Assembly: GCA_037892935.1 (NCBI GenBank)
Contig: JAYXKI010000004.1
Location: 2,046,001-2,110,000, forward strand
DNA: 64,000 nt
Origin: Phlebopus portentosus
Taxonomy: Eukaryota; Basidiomycota; Agaricomycetes; Boletales; Boletinellaceae
Reading direction: 5' to 3'
The notes below the pieces were generated by a model that was not told the DNA's origin, made no database searches, and worked only from the letters and a program-made list of their open reading frames with translations. Made by a program: the position numbers and the translations under genes. Positions 1 to 11,935 of this stretch are shown here, piece by piece; the first letter of the stretch is position 1, and every line of letters starts with the position of its first letter.

Positions 1-1
1 A

Positions 2-1198
2 CGCGAGGCACTTGATAAATTGGAGGCTACGAACAGAATACTCAGCGAGTTCATACCCATCTCGCAGCACATGGATCACCTCCTGTCCCATAACGAGGAT
101 GCCAAGAAATTCACCATACTAGCCAAAAGGAGCGATAAGGACGAAAGCTGTCTCATTCCCGAGAACCTTAAAATCAAAGAGCTCGAGGAGGTGGAGGATC
201 CGATCTTCTTCAAGGTGGTAGAACCGGGCGAATATCACGGATGCATTGTCGAACAACGATATGTGAATGTCCCAGGAGATCGGCCAGGCGAGCTCAAGGA
301 AACGGAACGCCTGGCAAGAGTGCTCCGCGAAGATAAGCAAGCAAGGGACGGCATCACCGATCCAAATGTCGGAATCCTCAGGTGTTGCGGATACATGCTA
401 CCCCACTCTTCTGAACATCTCCTTGTATTTCGCCTTCCGCAATTCCATCGAGCACGAACGCTACGCACCGTCCTGCTATCCCCAGAAACGGAGAACCACA
501 TCTTCGAAGATCGCATAGACTTCGCACTGAAGCTCGCAACAGCTGTCCATGTCTTCCACTCTATAGGTTTCGTCCATAAGGGCATCAAACCGGAGGCGAT
601 ACTTGTCGCGGAACACATACTGCCACCTTCCAGTGACGTGTATCAACTCGGCACGCCGTACCTCGCCGGTTTCAATATCGCACGCTACAACGAGTCGGAC
701 TCGGGCATGTACAAATTTGATAGGGTGATGAACAAGAAGCTTTACCATCATCCTCGACAGCTCGGGAAGCGTCGACCTCAGAAATACCAGATGGATGACG
801 ACATTTACAGCCTGGGCGTATGCTTGCTCGAGATTGGCTTTTGGAAGTCGGCATTCAAGTGGGATGATACGAAGAAGATTTATCGTGTGAACGATTGGGC
901 TAGGCACTTGTTCGCTGATCTACCACGGAGTCCGGAAGGCTATGTTATAAATTTCGAGCTACGAGAGGAGGAAAATGAGAACGACTACCCGGTGGACATC
1001 GCGCGCAAAAGGAGGCTGACTCATATGGCAGAGTCGATGCTGAACACGAAGGTGAACAAGGCATACTGCAGGGCGGTAGTGGCTTGTCTTACCTTTGGTG
1101 AGCAAACTCGGCTGACCAAGCAAAATGAAAGTTACATTGGCAGTCAAGAATTTTACGAAAAGGTCATCTGTGAGCTCCGTCGAGCGAAAGGGTATTGA
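2..1198 (+). CDS. HeLo-type kinase-like protein, C-terminal part (pseudokinase, 5' end outside window)
   Basis: The frame is open to the first base of the window, so the N-terminus lies upstream; the first in-frame Met is not needed. The about 398 visible residues match, segment by segment, the kinase-like half of the gene at 20.7-22.4 kb: EYHGCIVEQRYVNV near the Gly-loop, the RTLRTVLL hinge region, DDDIYSLGVCLLEI as helix F, and a C-lobe ending in CLTFGEQ. The catalytic motifs are broken. HRD is replaced by HKG (about 575-583), losing the catalytic Asp, and DFG is replaced by GFN (668-676), losing the Mg-binding Asp. No VAIK-type Lys is visible. It is intronless over the visible part, like its paralogue. 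By family analogy it would be a non-catalytic signalling or scaffold protein; the HeLo-like N-terminus is inferred from the paralogue and is not seen here. Confidence 0.75.
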   Translation, partial: REALDKLEATNRILSEFIPISQHMDHLLSHNEDAKKFTILAKRSDKDESCLIPENLKIKELEEVEDPIFFKVVEPGEYHGCIVEQRYVNVPGDRPGELKETERLARVLREDKQARDGITDPNVGILRCCGYMLPHSSEHLLVFRLPQFHRARTLRTVLLSPETENHIFEDRIDFALKLATAVHVFHSIGFVHKGIKPEAILVAEHILPPSSDVYQLGTPYLAGFNIARYNESDSGMYKFDRVMNKKLYHHPRQLGKRRPQKYQMDDDIYSLGVCLLEIGFWKSAFKWDDTKKIYRVNDWARHLFADLPRSPEGYVINFELREEENENDYPVDIARKRRLTHMAESMLNTKVNKAYCRAVVACLTFGEQTRLTKQNESYIGSQEFYEKVICELRRAKGY

Positions 1199-2758
1199 CA
1201 TAGAACCATGCAATTATGCATTCGACTCTTAGACAGAATAGGCTAGAAGAACATGGTCATGGCGTGTAATTGTATTTCAGTCACGGCACTCACGCTTAAT
1301 GAAGCATGCACTCACCAATGAACGAAGCAAAATGTAGACTTGAAATCGATGAACCTAAGCCTGGTCAGTTTATGAGCCATAACACAGCGTTACGCTGGCG
1401 GTCGTAATCTACAGGCGGTTGATCAGCGCAATGCTTGATAAGATTCCTGGTCTCGACTTACCTATATCTGTCCTGAGAAGCCGCTTTGTATCGGCTGTAT
1501 TCGATGGTCGCAGACACGGTAAAAGAAGACTGTGTAACTATGCAGCATGAACATGGACGGGCTGCTACTTGCTATGGGCGGTAGGTGCTGAAGACGAGAC
1601 TATTGGCAGCACATAGCTCCAACGATCCACGAGCCGACTTTGATAAATGTGATAACTAGTGATGCGAGAGCTTCGATCCAATACCGATGAAGAAGGGTTG
1701 GTGCCAAAATGATGAGAACGAGACAAAAAAAAACTTCAAATTTCACTTCAGCGCGTCCAAGAATCGACAGCGGGAACCGATCTTCATCCATGGGATACAG
1801 CTTTCGGCGTTTGTGACTTCAGTGACTCATTCTTGAGCGCCATATATCAGTATTGCAACAGATTCTCTGCGCATTGAAGGGTAGAGATGGCGGTAAACAA
1901 TGAAGAAAACCTCTCGGGCTGGCTGGAAGCGCGGACTAACACCCGCGAAGGAAGTGGGCCCGTGACCCTGAGATCCAAATGTGGCAGCATTTGCAGTCGC
2001 GTTGCCGAACCAACTCTTCTCGCCTTCATATCACTACGCATGAGACCAGCTAATTCGATCTTATTGCTCGATAGTTGACGATTAACGATACCACGAAGGC
2101 GTGCCCATGGCATGAAACGATCCGTCTCCCATCAGCATTGAATCAGGCGAGCCAGATGCGTTACATCTTGCGTCTTACAATTTGCTTGTGTCTTCAGGCT
2201 GCTGCTAATTTTTTGAGCACTATTAGGTTGTACATGCCGCAACAAAAATGGCACGCATCCTTCTGCGATGGATCATGGTCTTTGAATTTACGCTCCACCG
2301 AAAGTATTTGCGTACAAATTTAGAAGACTCGGCACATCTTTTGTGTCTTTCTGCGAGTGGGGCCTGGCAGTAGTTGAAGGGCACCTACTTCGATGGATCA
2401 TTGATTTGGTCATATTTTACATACACGTAATAAGCATGTTCGGCAGAGGTCGTGGAGAGAATGAATTGATTAATCACTTTGCCACGGAACCAAAACGTAA
2501 TGACAATACAACCCTTAAAGAAGAAGGAGGGGATTCTTTGATTCCGTAGGTCCACGTTTATGATGCATGGGCCTTGTGGACCCCAGGTATACCTTGTATA
2601 TCACCATAGATGCTGATCAATTCGTCTGTAACACGTATTATGGTTTCGAATGATATTGTTTGGAACCCTTATATACAATACAACTTTATCTCGCACGCCT
2701 TGTCTGCAAAGCGATCCTATCGATCGCTCATCTTTCTCCGCTTTCCTTTTGTCTCGTC
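1199..2758. other. Intergenic, no gene recognised
   Basis: Short open frames exist on both strands, but none shows splice-compatible neighbours or similarity to the kinases of the window. AT-rich stretches near 2640-2700 could be the upstream region of the following TKL gene. Nothing else is supported. Confidence 0.5.
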
Positions 2759-4160
2759 ATGGTCAACAGCATTCCGAAGGCAGCTGCTGAGCTCAGAGCT
2801 GCAATCATTCAAAGTAAGTAGATCCAATATTTTTTGGCGGTGCGATAGTCTGATCGTGATACATGTATACTGTAGAGCTGAGAGAGCGAAACATACCGGA
2901 ATACAACCCTGAGCAGCTCGAGAAGGCACCAGCATGTGGGCATGGTACTTCTGGTGCAAAATCAATTGTATATTGGAAAAAGCTGGATAATGGGCAGGTT
3001 CGAACTCGTAGTTGTCTTTCTGCCTATCACAATAGTGGTTTAGATGATGATCAATTTTCCATCAGGGTGTTGCGGTGAAGTGCCTTACCAGAAGCGTAGA
3101 AAAGCTTGTCGAAAGTGCCGAGGGACCTGCGCAAGAGAAGAAGAGGGAAAGATTATTCCAGGCGAGTGAAACTTTTGTTTCTTTTCTTCGTCACTTATCA
3201 GACATAAATTTCAGTACTTTGAGAGAGAATGCGTACTTTGGCACCGTGGATCCACCGTCTCTGCCTCCTTGCATGACCCTAGGGTCGTGAAACTTCTGGG
3301 ATTTGTGACGAGTTATGATAACAGTATTTTCCCATCGCTCGTTTTGGAACTTCACTCTCTCGGTGACTTGAGGACAGTTGTTTCCCAACACCCTGAGTTG
3401 GGTGATAAGGAGCGGTTTCAACTAGTGAGTTCTCCCATTTACTCGCGCACCGATTAGTATAGAACTATCTATCCAGCTAAGGGATGCCGCATGCGGTATC
3501 GCATATTGTAAGTAAAGTACAATGCATCGACTTGAGTAGCTCAACGATTGCGACAGTGCACGACCCTACGCTATTAATTGTCCATCGGGATATCAAAGGG
3601 GCGAGTATTCACAATCGCTTCTATAACTTTCGAATATCTGACTCAACTTCGCTAGAGTAATATCATGGTGCGAAAGCTAGACGAGGAACGAATTGTAGCT
3701 GCGATTGGAGATTTTGGTTCCGCTAAGCTGATGGACCCGGAAGTATTTCCTATTCAGAACTCTTCAACGACCCCATCACTTTGTTGGACTCCACCCGAGT
3801 ATATTGTTAACGGTCTAGAGGACTACTCGAGACCTACAATCTACGGTGACATATGGTCGTTTGCGTGTACTGTGATTGAGGTATGTGTAGTCATTCAGTA
3901 GGGGCGGCTTCCATTCTTAGATAAAGAATTGATATTTGCTATAGATTCTCTCAGATGCTGATCCATGGCACGGATTTACCGATGTCGTAATGCACCTGAT
4001 GGGAGAGGCGGAGCCTCCGTATCCTCCAGCTCCAAGTCGCTACACAGGGACTTCCCCTCTTTGTACTTTTCTTCGATCATGCTTACAGCCACCTGCCGAC
4101 GAACGCCCTACGGGCCGTCTACTAGAATCACAGGTACGACATCTAGCGGAGGGATTGTAG
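2759..4160 (+). CDS. TKL-type protein kinase, 8 exons, complete motifs
   Basis: Small TKL-like Ser/Thr or Tyr kinase made of little more than the kinase domain. ATG at 2759 opens a short exon (MVNSIPKAAAELRAAII). The following exons give a Gly-rich loop (CGHGTSGAKSIVYW), the ATP-binding Lys in GVAVKCL, RVVKLLGFV, the catalytic loop HRDIKG-SNIM split by an intron after Gly, DFGSAKL, TPPEY in place of APE, GDIWSFACTVIE, and a C-lobe with CLQPPADERPTG ending at TAG 4158-4160. All canonical catalytic residues are present, so activity is expected. Two introns use GC donors (3162 and 3601, both gcgagt); the others are GT-AG. TKL expansions are known from mushroom genomes such as Laccaria. The nearest relative in the window is the HRD-type TKL gene at 58-59.3 kb. 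The substrate is unknown. Confidence 0.85.
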
Positions 4161-4912
4161 CTGGACTATTCTCCACATAATATGCTTGTTTTTACTCGGA
4201 CCTTCGAAATAACATGTACATGGCTTCTCCTAGAATATCGGCACGAGCTTACACGGACATTCTCAATCGGACAATCTCAATCAGATGATGAACAAGGAAA
4301 TTGGAACGCCTGTACGACAGGAACAACACACAGCTGAACCAGAAGGTGTCAAAATGTTTTCGTAATCTTGATAATACGCGAGACCTGTTTGTCTAACCAA
4401 TGTCAAAGAGTTGCAATTCTACACCTTGGATTTTCATATCTTCTAATTTTGTTCCCCGTTGATGGAAACACAAGCGGAATGCAGGCCTAGCCGGTGTGAC
4501 TATGCCAAAGACAATACAAAGATGAGGTTGATGAGAACGATCACCATGGTAGCGGCAACATGATGTAACCGACAACAAGCACGTTTATCACTTCTATTGG
4601 AGCATAAAGCGGAAGTACACAAACGTGGTGTATTGAGTGTTGATCGCGGCGTCCGGTGAATACAAAAGTGAGATTAGAATCGAGTGATTTCTAGATTCGA
4701 GTCGTCAAGAGAGCAATCTTATTGTACGTCTTCAATGAACCCTCACTTGTCTAACCCACGGAACCCTGATCGGACTTTGCGTTCATATCGGACCTCACTT
4801 TTCCGCTCCTAAGGGTTGTGCTCTTCGATACGATTACAAAAGCTTACTTTCTCGATAAATACTTTGGGTATTGTATTACATGCGTGGCTAGATTTATGGC
4901 CTTGAGATTCTG
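4161..4912. other. Intergenic between convergent kinase genes
   Basis: No convincing exon was seen on either strand. This is the 3' flank of the TKL gene on the plus strand and of the pseudokinase on the minus strand. Confidence 0.5.
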
Positions 4913-7360
4913 CTAGATGGAATAGCGTATATCTTTACTAGGGAGTAGCGCATCCAGAATTTGAAGAACAGCCCATGCCGCCTCCTGTATGTTGCACCGC
5001 TTATCCGCTGTTTCCCAACACGATCGCAGCAGTGCCCAATTAAGTTCATTCTGGGGATGCAGCTCGTCATTTACGCCTGAATCATCTCCAAGAGGAACCA
5101 GAGGAGCAACGTTTTGCGTCAATCCTTCGTAAGGATCCCTCTCATAAACAACCTATATAGAGTCAGTACCACCTTCTGACATGGAGACTGATCAGACGAA
5201 CCTCGTAAAATGTGACACCGAATGCATACACATCACCCATCTTCGAAACTCGGGGAACCGAACTGCCGTCCTTCAGTTCAGGTGCAAGCCAGTAGTCTGT
5301 CGTTTGTTTCTGAGGAGAGCTGAGATCGGATCCATCCGACGCCATTTTCATGTAACTGCGATCATCATCTAGCTGGCCGAAGTCCTTCAGTACTGCATAG
5401 CAGCTTGGATCATTTATCATTTCGTTCGTGATCAGAACGTTGGACTGTAAGAAGTTTCCCAATTGAAAAGGAGAGGATGTACGACAAGACAATAAGGTCG
5501 TACCGCTCGTAATGCGCCGTGCGCAACGGGTATTGCATGCACTGATGACCGATTGCTCATTATACAAGCTCGAATCCATAATCGAGGACTTACTATAATC
5601 AAGCGCGAAGACAATGTCTCGCAACTGGATGTGTTGCGATTCATTTGGCGAAGAACCTCGAATATTGAGTAAACGATGCGCTCACAAATTTGAATCTACG
5701 ATCCTCGGTCAAAATCCGCTTTTCGGGACTCTGGGCACATCTACCGTACTTGCTTACGAGCTGTTTGAGATTGGTCTGATACAACTCCGAGACTAGACCA
5801 AACTGGGGGCTAGGAGATGCGTCGAACCAGGAAAAACCGAGTAAAGGAGCGAAATGCTTGTGATTGATCTTCATCCACAATCGAGCTTGCGTCAGAACTC
5901 TCTAAGTGACGCCGTAAATAAGCATTTGCCTGGTCAACGAAAGCTACTTACTTTTGCGCACGTGCCCCGTTTGTATATTTTTACAGCGACCTAACTCTCC
6001 ACGTTAAACCAGGCCTAAGTCAATTGAGCATCATGCCACTCACTGGTTTCTGACCTCTACCGCGCTTCATCTCAAAAACGTCTGAATATTTGCCGTCTCC
6101 TTTCCATTCCTTCGTTTCGTAGTCGATCCAGATCACTTGTCTCAAACCAATTTCCTCCAGTACTATAGAGTACATAGTAAGCTACAAGTCGTGCGTACAA
6201 CATGATGCTCACCCCTTCCTTCCAACTTTCTGATGAATGCGAATGAATCTGTACAAAGCTTCTTACCGTGATCCGCTGCGCCACAGGCGTCTATGGATTT
6301 CAGATCTATGAGCCGTGAAGATTGGGTCCCATCTCTATCAATCGATTCAATCGATTTGCTCGACTTATTAAACTGTTCTTTGCCGGACGAGCATACGTCC
6401 TCGTGTACATCTGGCATACCTTCAGAAAGTGTAAAAACAAGATCAACAAGATGGCATGACGTACCGAAGTCAAAGATGGACTCTGCCTTCAACTCTTCGC
6501 CAAATTGATGGATGTCAAAGCTGACACTGTTTCCGAGAAGCTGAGTGTATGGTAAGCCATTGTTCCTTTTGTTGCAATCATTACGACCCACGAGACATCT
6601 ATTTCGGAGTTCGGTGACAAGACTCTCCACTTTACGAATCCGGCCCCCGGTGCAACCAACTGAATCGACGGTATCTAACGATACAGATGAAGACTCCTGG
6701 ACGACCTCGGAGACAAGGTACACGATTCTGCAAGTAAATCAAGAAGTGAAGACTTGACGACAAGCGATCGCTCCTACGGTACAGTGTACTCAAAAAGCTC
6801 CTGAAAGCTCGCAGCGTCTCTTGGAGGAAGGTTGTAACATAAGATAATGTGGTAAAGTAGCACTTCTCTGCATCTCTCGGCGATTGCGCTTAGACAATTC
6901 ACGTTTGGAGATCTCCTCACGACCTGTCGTAGTCAATTAAATATGTTTTCATAGACGCGCCGTACTGGAAGGTTGTACGCACCATCAACTGTACTTTCTC
7001 CAATATTTGTATAATAATTCGCCTTGCGAGACGCTGCATGTCTACCCATGCCTTGGTGCCTGAGAGTGATAGTCAGAAATGCCGTAAACACTTCTCAGAA
7101 TAGAAGGACTCACGCAAACGCGGTGAGTCTGCGCGTTTGCGGTACCACCATGTCCGAAAACCCGTTTCGTTGTACTCCAACTCTGACCATAAACTCCTTG
7201 TTGGCGAATTCGAGACTTCTAGCTCTAGGAAGCCAGATCAACCGACTCATGCTGAATAAAACCATATCCGGGACTTACGTCTAAAGCCTAGTTTCCAAGT
7301 GGACGGAAGTCGCATCTGCTGCGCAAGCCTTTCTGGAGTTGTTAAGGTGCCCGAGGTCAT
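4913..7360 (-). CDS. TKL-like pseudokinase with helical N-terminal region
   Basis: Reading right to left, exons give MTSGTLTTPERLAQQMRLP, then SLWSELEYNETGFRTWWYRK, LARRIIIQILEKVQ and CREVLLYHIIL. These align with the helical N-terminus of the non-RD TKL genes at 24.4, 31.6 and 38.8 kb (WDILRYD...WWKKRL, PEWKDMQALC). The kinase domain follows: loop GDGKYSDVFEMKRG, Lys in VAVKIYKRG, INHKHFAPLLGF, catalytic loop VAHGALRA-SNVLIT, LKDFGQ, LAPEL, GDVYAFGVTFYEV, and a C-lobe ending at TAG 4913. The proton-acceptor Asp is Ala (HGA, 5513-5521) while Lys and DFG remain, so it probably binds ATP but does not phosphorylate. The 5' end is uncertain: ATG 7360 fits an alignment-internal Met, and further exons may lie upstream. 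At least eight introns are inferred from splice consensus. Confidence 0.7.
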
Positions 7361-8568
7361 GACTGGATGAGAACAAGAAGAATGATGGGTTTGATAACGA
7401 ACCAGTACCTTATATGTCAGTGTCGGGGCCGAGAATCTGTTCTTGATAACGACTTATGTGGCCAGGCCAGAGCTATTGTGACGCTTCATTTCTATCAGAC
7501 CATGCCAAGGTCACCGGCCGATTTGGGGGCACAGCACAACAAGACTCCCGTTTCGTTCTGCAGACCCTTCTGATGACCGAAAGATTACGTAAATATTCCG
7601 CGTCTGCCTTACAGCAATTACAATAGGCGGTAATCTTCATTGAGAAACAAATTAAAGGAGACCAGTAAGTAATCCTTTTCAAGCTAAGTAAGTATTCTAA
7701 AAAAACCTCGCCCCGAAGGAAATATGAGCTAACAGAATACGTCAAATCATAGTAATTTCGCTCACCAATATAAACGCAAAACATAGAAATGCTCCGAGCT
7801 CAACTGAGGGGGAAGCACTCGCTTCACTTTCCGACGCACGTAGTCAAATATGATTTCGAGTTGTCCCTGTAATGAGTTTGTAAGTGGTTCTGAATCTCAA
7901 TTGGAAGGGGTAGAGACTGCACCTCATTGATTTAATTCGGCAATTCCTCGACATTGGGTACAAATGGACAGCATGTGCATTGTGCAGGAGAATGGGAGTT
8001 GTGCATGTCACGAATGCTTGGTTGACGTAGCAATGGCATCAAGCGTCCCCGTACACTTTTGAACTCTCTACAGAAGTTCGATAGCGTCTGACGGTTCATG
8101 ACAAGGCGGAACATAGGCACACAGACGTGCCAGAGCACGACGCGTTCAACATGGTAGTCGTATCCTGCATGCAATCGCGGAAGCCATGCACGGAAAAGCT
8201 CGACATTCCTACCAAAAAACCAACCTATCGAGGGAGTACGTTGACCGCCTTCGAAACGGAGAGTGCCTCTTCAGAGAGTTCGAGGCTGTATGTCATGATA
8301 TTCGGTTACAATTGCCAGCTGAGAATGGCATGAGATGGGTCAGAGGAAAGAAGTCGTCACATGTACAGGCCGTCGATCTCTCACGCACAACTTGAATCAG
8401 TGGGCTCAGTCGAAAGCTCAGCTCAATCCTGCATTCCCTTCGCAGCTCCTCGTCATGTATTTGAGAAAGAAGCCGAGCCACTACCCTTTCGCGGAGCCTC
8501 CCTATGTATAAGAAACGCAGCGGATAGTCGGAGACAGAATAGTCGCTCAATTTTTCCGTTCTCGCCAT
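7361..8568 (-). other. Possible upstream exons or small separate gene, unrecognised
   Basis: Two minus-strand stretches look coding in composition. One is an ATG-initiated frame at 8568-8293 (91 aa, with LRERVVARLLSQIHDEELRR). The other, at about 8165-8010, reads YHVERVVLWHVCVPMFRLVM followed by NRQTLSNFCREFKSVRGR and may be preceded by a gcatgcag acceptor. They could be 5' exons of the pseudokinase downstream, whose paralogues have a longer N-terminus, or a separate small gene. The connecting introns could not be fixed and no domain was recognised. The plus-strand frames over the same bases look like shadows. Confidence 0.3.
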
Positions 8569-8839
8569 AGACAAGAATCACGTGCACCGTGTCGATCGTC
8601 CATGGTGGACGCTGAGACCTACTGCTTCATAACGAGAACACCATGGACCTTGTCTACTCGTTATTGTCCTACATTCATACAAATTTACCTAAATTACGCA
8701 ATGGCTCTGACACGTATTCTCTTCTTTCTCCATTCTTTTTTACCCATATCGGACGTCATATTCCACCTTCTTTCCCTGTTATGAAGCTAATGAAACTTTT
8801 CCATGGTCTGTTTTATGACGAGCCATACCAAATTGATAG

Positions 8840-10038
8840 GAACATGTACGGTCTCTCGGATGGCGAGATGTAATGGAGAGATTGTAACTCACTACTGGAA
8901 TCTCATGGCTATCGTCTCCGCAAAAGATTGCGTCCGGATCGGATACTTCATGGACGTTAAATCGAGAGTTGCGACCGGTGGACTGCGAGGATTCTATGAG
9001 TCGGCTTGTGAGTTGTTCTCCAATGGCATCGTTGTCGTTAGTAGTCTGAAGTATTATAGTTTTCCCAGATTACTGATGCTACTTGCATCTCCGACAGTTC
9101 ACACGTTATCATCAAGAAGGTCAAGAGAAAAGTCACTGAAAGTGCTATATCGTTGCACCTGTCGTCTCTCAGAGATCCGAAAAATCATTGCGTCCCGATC
9201 ATCGATTCATTCGTGGACCATACAATTGACATGATCACGTGCTACTTCAATGAATCGGTCGACGAAGTCGTCGACTTCGTGCAACAAACTCTCGAGGTTT
9301 GTAAGCAGTACCCTCGATATCGATGCGCTCAACAACTCGAGTGAAGGGAATCGCTTTTATTCATGCCAACAATGTTGCGCACAGGTAAAGTTTAATACCA
9401 GCTGCCCGAAAGCTATCTGACACCGCAATCTATCAGGGGTGTGCGGACCCGAACATCATGCTGGACGGAACGTCGATGTACCCAGAAGGCTTTCACCCAG
9501 TTCTCCAAAGCAAAAGCCGCAGCTGGAAAGAACCGGCGAAGTTCAGAAGCCGGAGCAATAGCCGAGGAGCCAAGTATTACTTCATTGACTTCGGGTTGTC
9601 CACGCGATTTGAGGGTACGAAGGAAGGTCGACTTGTGACTGGCCGCATTTGCCAGGACCACGTCCCCGAACTTTTGGATTGGATTCCCTACGATCCCTTT
9701 GCAATTGACATTTATCTGCTCGAAGATGTTTATAGGAGGAACTTTCTTGAGGTATGGCAGCTACTTCGTATTATTGCCTGTTTAACATGTCCCTTCAGAA
9801 ATACTCGAACGTACAGTTCTTGAGATTTCTTGTGGAATCGATGACCCGAAAGGATCCATCTCAGCGTCCCAAGGCTGATGAAGCTCTTAGACAACTTGAG
9901 AAGCTTGTATCCCAGAGGTCTGAGTTTTCCTTAGGATGGCGGCTTCTAAAGCCCGACGTGGGTCAAATTTCTCGACACTGGATCACAGCTGAGTGCTCTG
10001 GTCGTGCGGTTGTTATTATGGTTCGGCGTCGAAATTGA
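8840..10038 (+). pseudogene. Family-A kinase pseudogene with frameshifts, including in HRD
   Basis: A degraded copy of the compact HRDC-type kinases. The N-terminal module is recognisable only across frames: LESHGYRLRKRLRPD is followed by a stop, and LRPVDCEDSM sits in another frame. A longer in-frame piece reads DATCISDSSHVIIKKVKRK and then RDPKNHCVPIIDSF, but the usual hydrophobic PLL segment before NESVDEVVDFVQQTLE is missing. The exon GIAFIHANNVAHR ends at a normal donor (9385). After the acceptor (9436) the sequence is one base short, so the HRD Asp-Cys is lost and DPNIMLD is out of frame. Downstream, KYYFIDFGLSTRFEG, PYDPFAIDIYLLEDV and KDPSQRPKADEALRQ are well preserved. It therefore decayed recently and is unlikely to make an active kinase. 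The closest relic is at 19.5-20.3 kb. Confidence 0.75.
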
Positions 10039-10554
10039 CTGCACGGAAGGAAACAAGAACGGGTTCACACAAAGTCATGTAAATAAGAGACTGCTGAGGT
10101 CTATTGATGTTCTGCATTGTTTTGTCACGATGTACTATATAATTATTTATCATGGAGACGAGAGTCGCTGCGACGACACATTCTCAACGGATATAGAATA
10201 AAATTTCCTCTAGAAATCTACTGTAAAAAAATGAAGAGTAAGGAAGAAAAAATCTCATGTCATCTTCGGAATAACCCGTCAGGTCCAACAACATGTAATC
10301 ACTTGATGCTCTACGCTGATCTACACTAACATAATCCCAGCCAACGATCCAAGTTGATTACTCCCCAATAAGAGGGCATTTTCGTTGTTATCGAAGACGA
10401 GAATAGGTGGAGGGATCAATGCACACCCATCCGTAAACATAGGATATTAGCCGCGACCGAGTTTCAGACCTGAATGACTCTGACATGGGCAGATACGGAG
10501 GACGGACACGAGAACGAGTGTATGCACCGTATTTTGAATGCAAGAATACTTTAT
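10039..10554. other. Intergenic between convergent loci
   Basis: 3' flank of the plus-strand pseudogene and of the minus-strand kinase. The minus frame stays open beyond the predicted last intron but has no family similarity. Nothing else was seen. Confidence 0.45.
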
Positions 10555-11935
10555 CTATTCCTTGCGCGAAGATGCTGAAAACACACGGACAACAGTCAAT
10601 GATTGAATTCAGTATCTCAGGACGGAGGGACGTACACAACCAAGATTTAATCGCCAATTTTGTTTCGCGCTTCATAGAACCAATATCACACAAGAATCGG
10701 TTCAGTCTGTCCGCATCGGACGTAACTATCAAGCGTAGCAGAAGGCGAGGAGTTTGCTGTTTGACGATATCATTGAAGAACTGCAGAGATTCGCGGACTG
10801 TCGGTCGTGACTTCGGATCTCGTTGGGTCATAGCGTCGATTAGCGGAGCCAGGAAAGAAAGTCCGTCGTATTGCTGCGGGACAATGATTGAGTCGAAGAT
10901 TGTGAACGATAAAGAAGAATGGATGCATACATTGACCAAGACGTACTTGAACACGTCGCCGAGTAAAAAAATGTCCACGGCGAATGGATCATACGGATCG
11001 TCCTGGTAGAGCTCAGGCAGGTTTTTGTCAAGGCAATCCTTGCCTGTGACGAGGCGATTAGCGTCATTTTCACCAAAGTGGGACGATATGCCGAAGTCAG
11101 TGAAATAGTATTTGACTCCAGCGACATCTCTTCGCCGCCGCGGATGCGCAAAGCTTGTTCTACCATACTCAAGATTCGGGGCACCGGGATGAAATCCTCG
11201 TGGAAACACAGGAGTCCCATCCATCATGATGTTCAAGGTTGAGCAGTCCCTGTTCATGATTTCTATCAGCACTAGTTCTAATGATTGCGCTGCACTGGTC
11301 ACCTATGGGCCACGTTGTTGTCGTGCAGAAAAGACAAGCCCTTGAGCCCAGATATCATCATCAGCTACAGCTTAATTGCGACTTGCTTAGATCGCACCTC
11401 TAACATCTGTCTCATAAAATCCACGACTTCGTCCACAGACGTGAACGGAAGAATACTAAAATTGATTAACAGAGGCATGACGATGAATATGTAAGCGTCG
11501 TCATCTTCACTGAAAACGTCAAGTAGGGGAACTGCGTGGTTGCGAGGATCACGGAGCATCTCTTCAGACGTGAGGTACTTGAGTATAGGGAGCTCATCGC
11601 ATCTTCTAGGGACTCTCTTGATCGCCACTTTTGTCCCATCCGATACTCGAACAGCATCGATGACCTTCGGGTGCTTCCCAGATAGCTCTGTCAGAAGCTC
11701 GATCATTGCTAGTGAACAGACATGTACTCACAAAATTCCTATATCCGTCTTCACAAAGTAGCGGATCTCTTTTCTTCCGGACCCACGTTGGAGTCCATCC
11801 CGGACGAAATCTCGGTCGCAGTTGGTAGCCATACTTCATGAGGAAGCTATATCGATCCCTCCACCACCTTTCGCCACTGTTGAGATCGAAAGGTATGTGC
11901 GTTTTTCCATCGGGAGTTTTCGTCTTGGAGTGCAT
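10555..11935 (-). CDS. Family-A (HRDC) compact protein kinase, intact
   Basis: ATG 11935 begins MHSKTKTPDGKTHIPF and leads into the N-terminal module GERWWRDRYSFLMKYGYQLR, PGWTPTW and LLCEDGY. Exon 2 carries KVIDAVRVSDGTKVAIKRV, with the ATP-binding Lys, and DPRNHAVPLLDVFSEDDD. A short exon reads GLSFLHDNNVAHR, and after a phase-2 intron inside the Arg codon the next exon starts DCSTLNIMMD. Then come FPRGFHPG, KYYFTDFGISSHF, PYDPFAVDIFLLGDVF, a 57-bp intron that happens to be in frame, and FLAPLIDAMTQRDPKSRPT. A final intron (gtacgt...tttcag) leads to a seven-codon last exon with TAG at 10557-10555, matching the gene structure of the paralogues. HRD, DFG and Lys are all present, so it is probably active. 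Family of unknown biological role, expanded in mushroom-forming fungi. Confidence 0.82.

Noticed and set aside
10485..11009. 174-codon plus-strand frame
   Set aside because: Antisense shadow of the family-A kinase at 10555-11935, whose motifs are on the minus strand.
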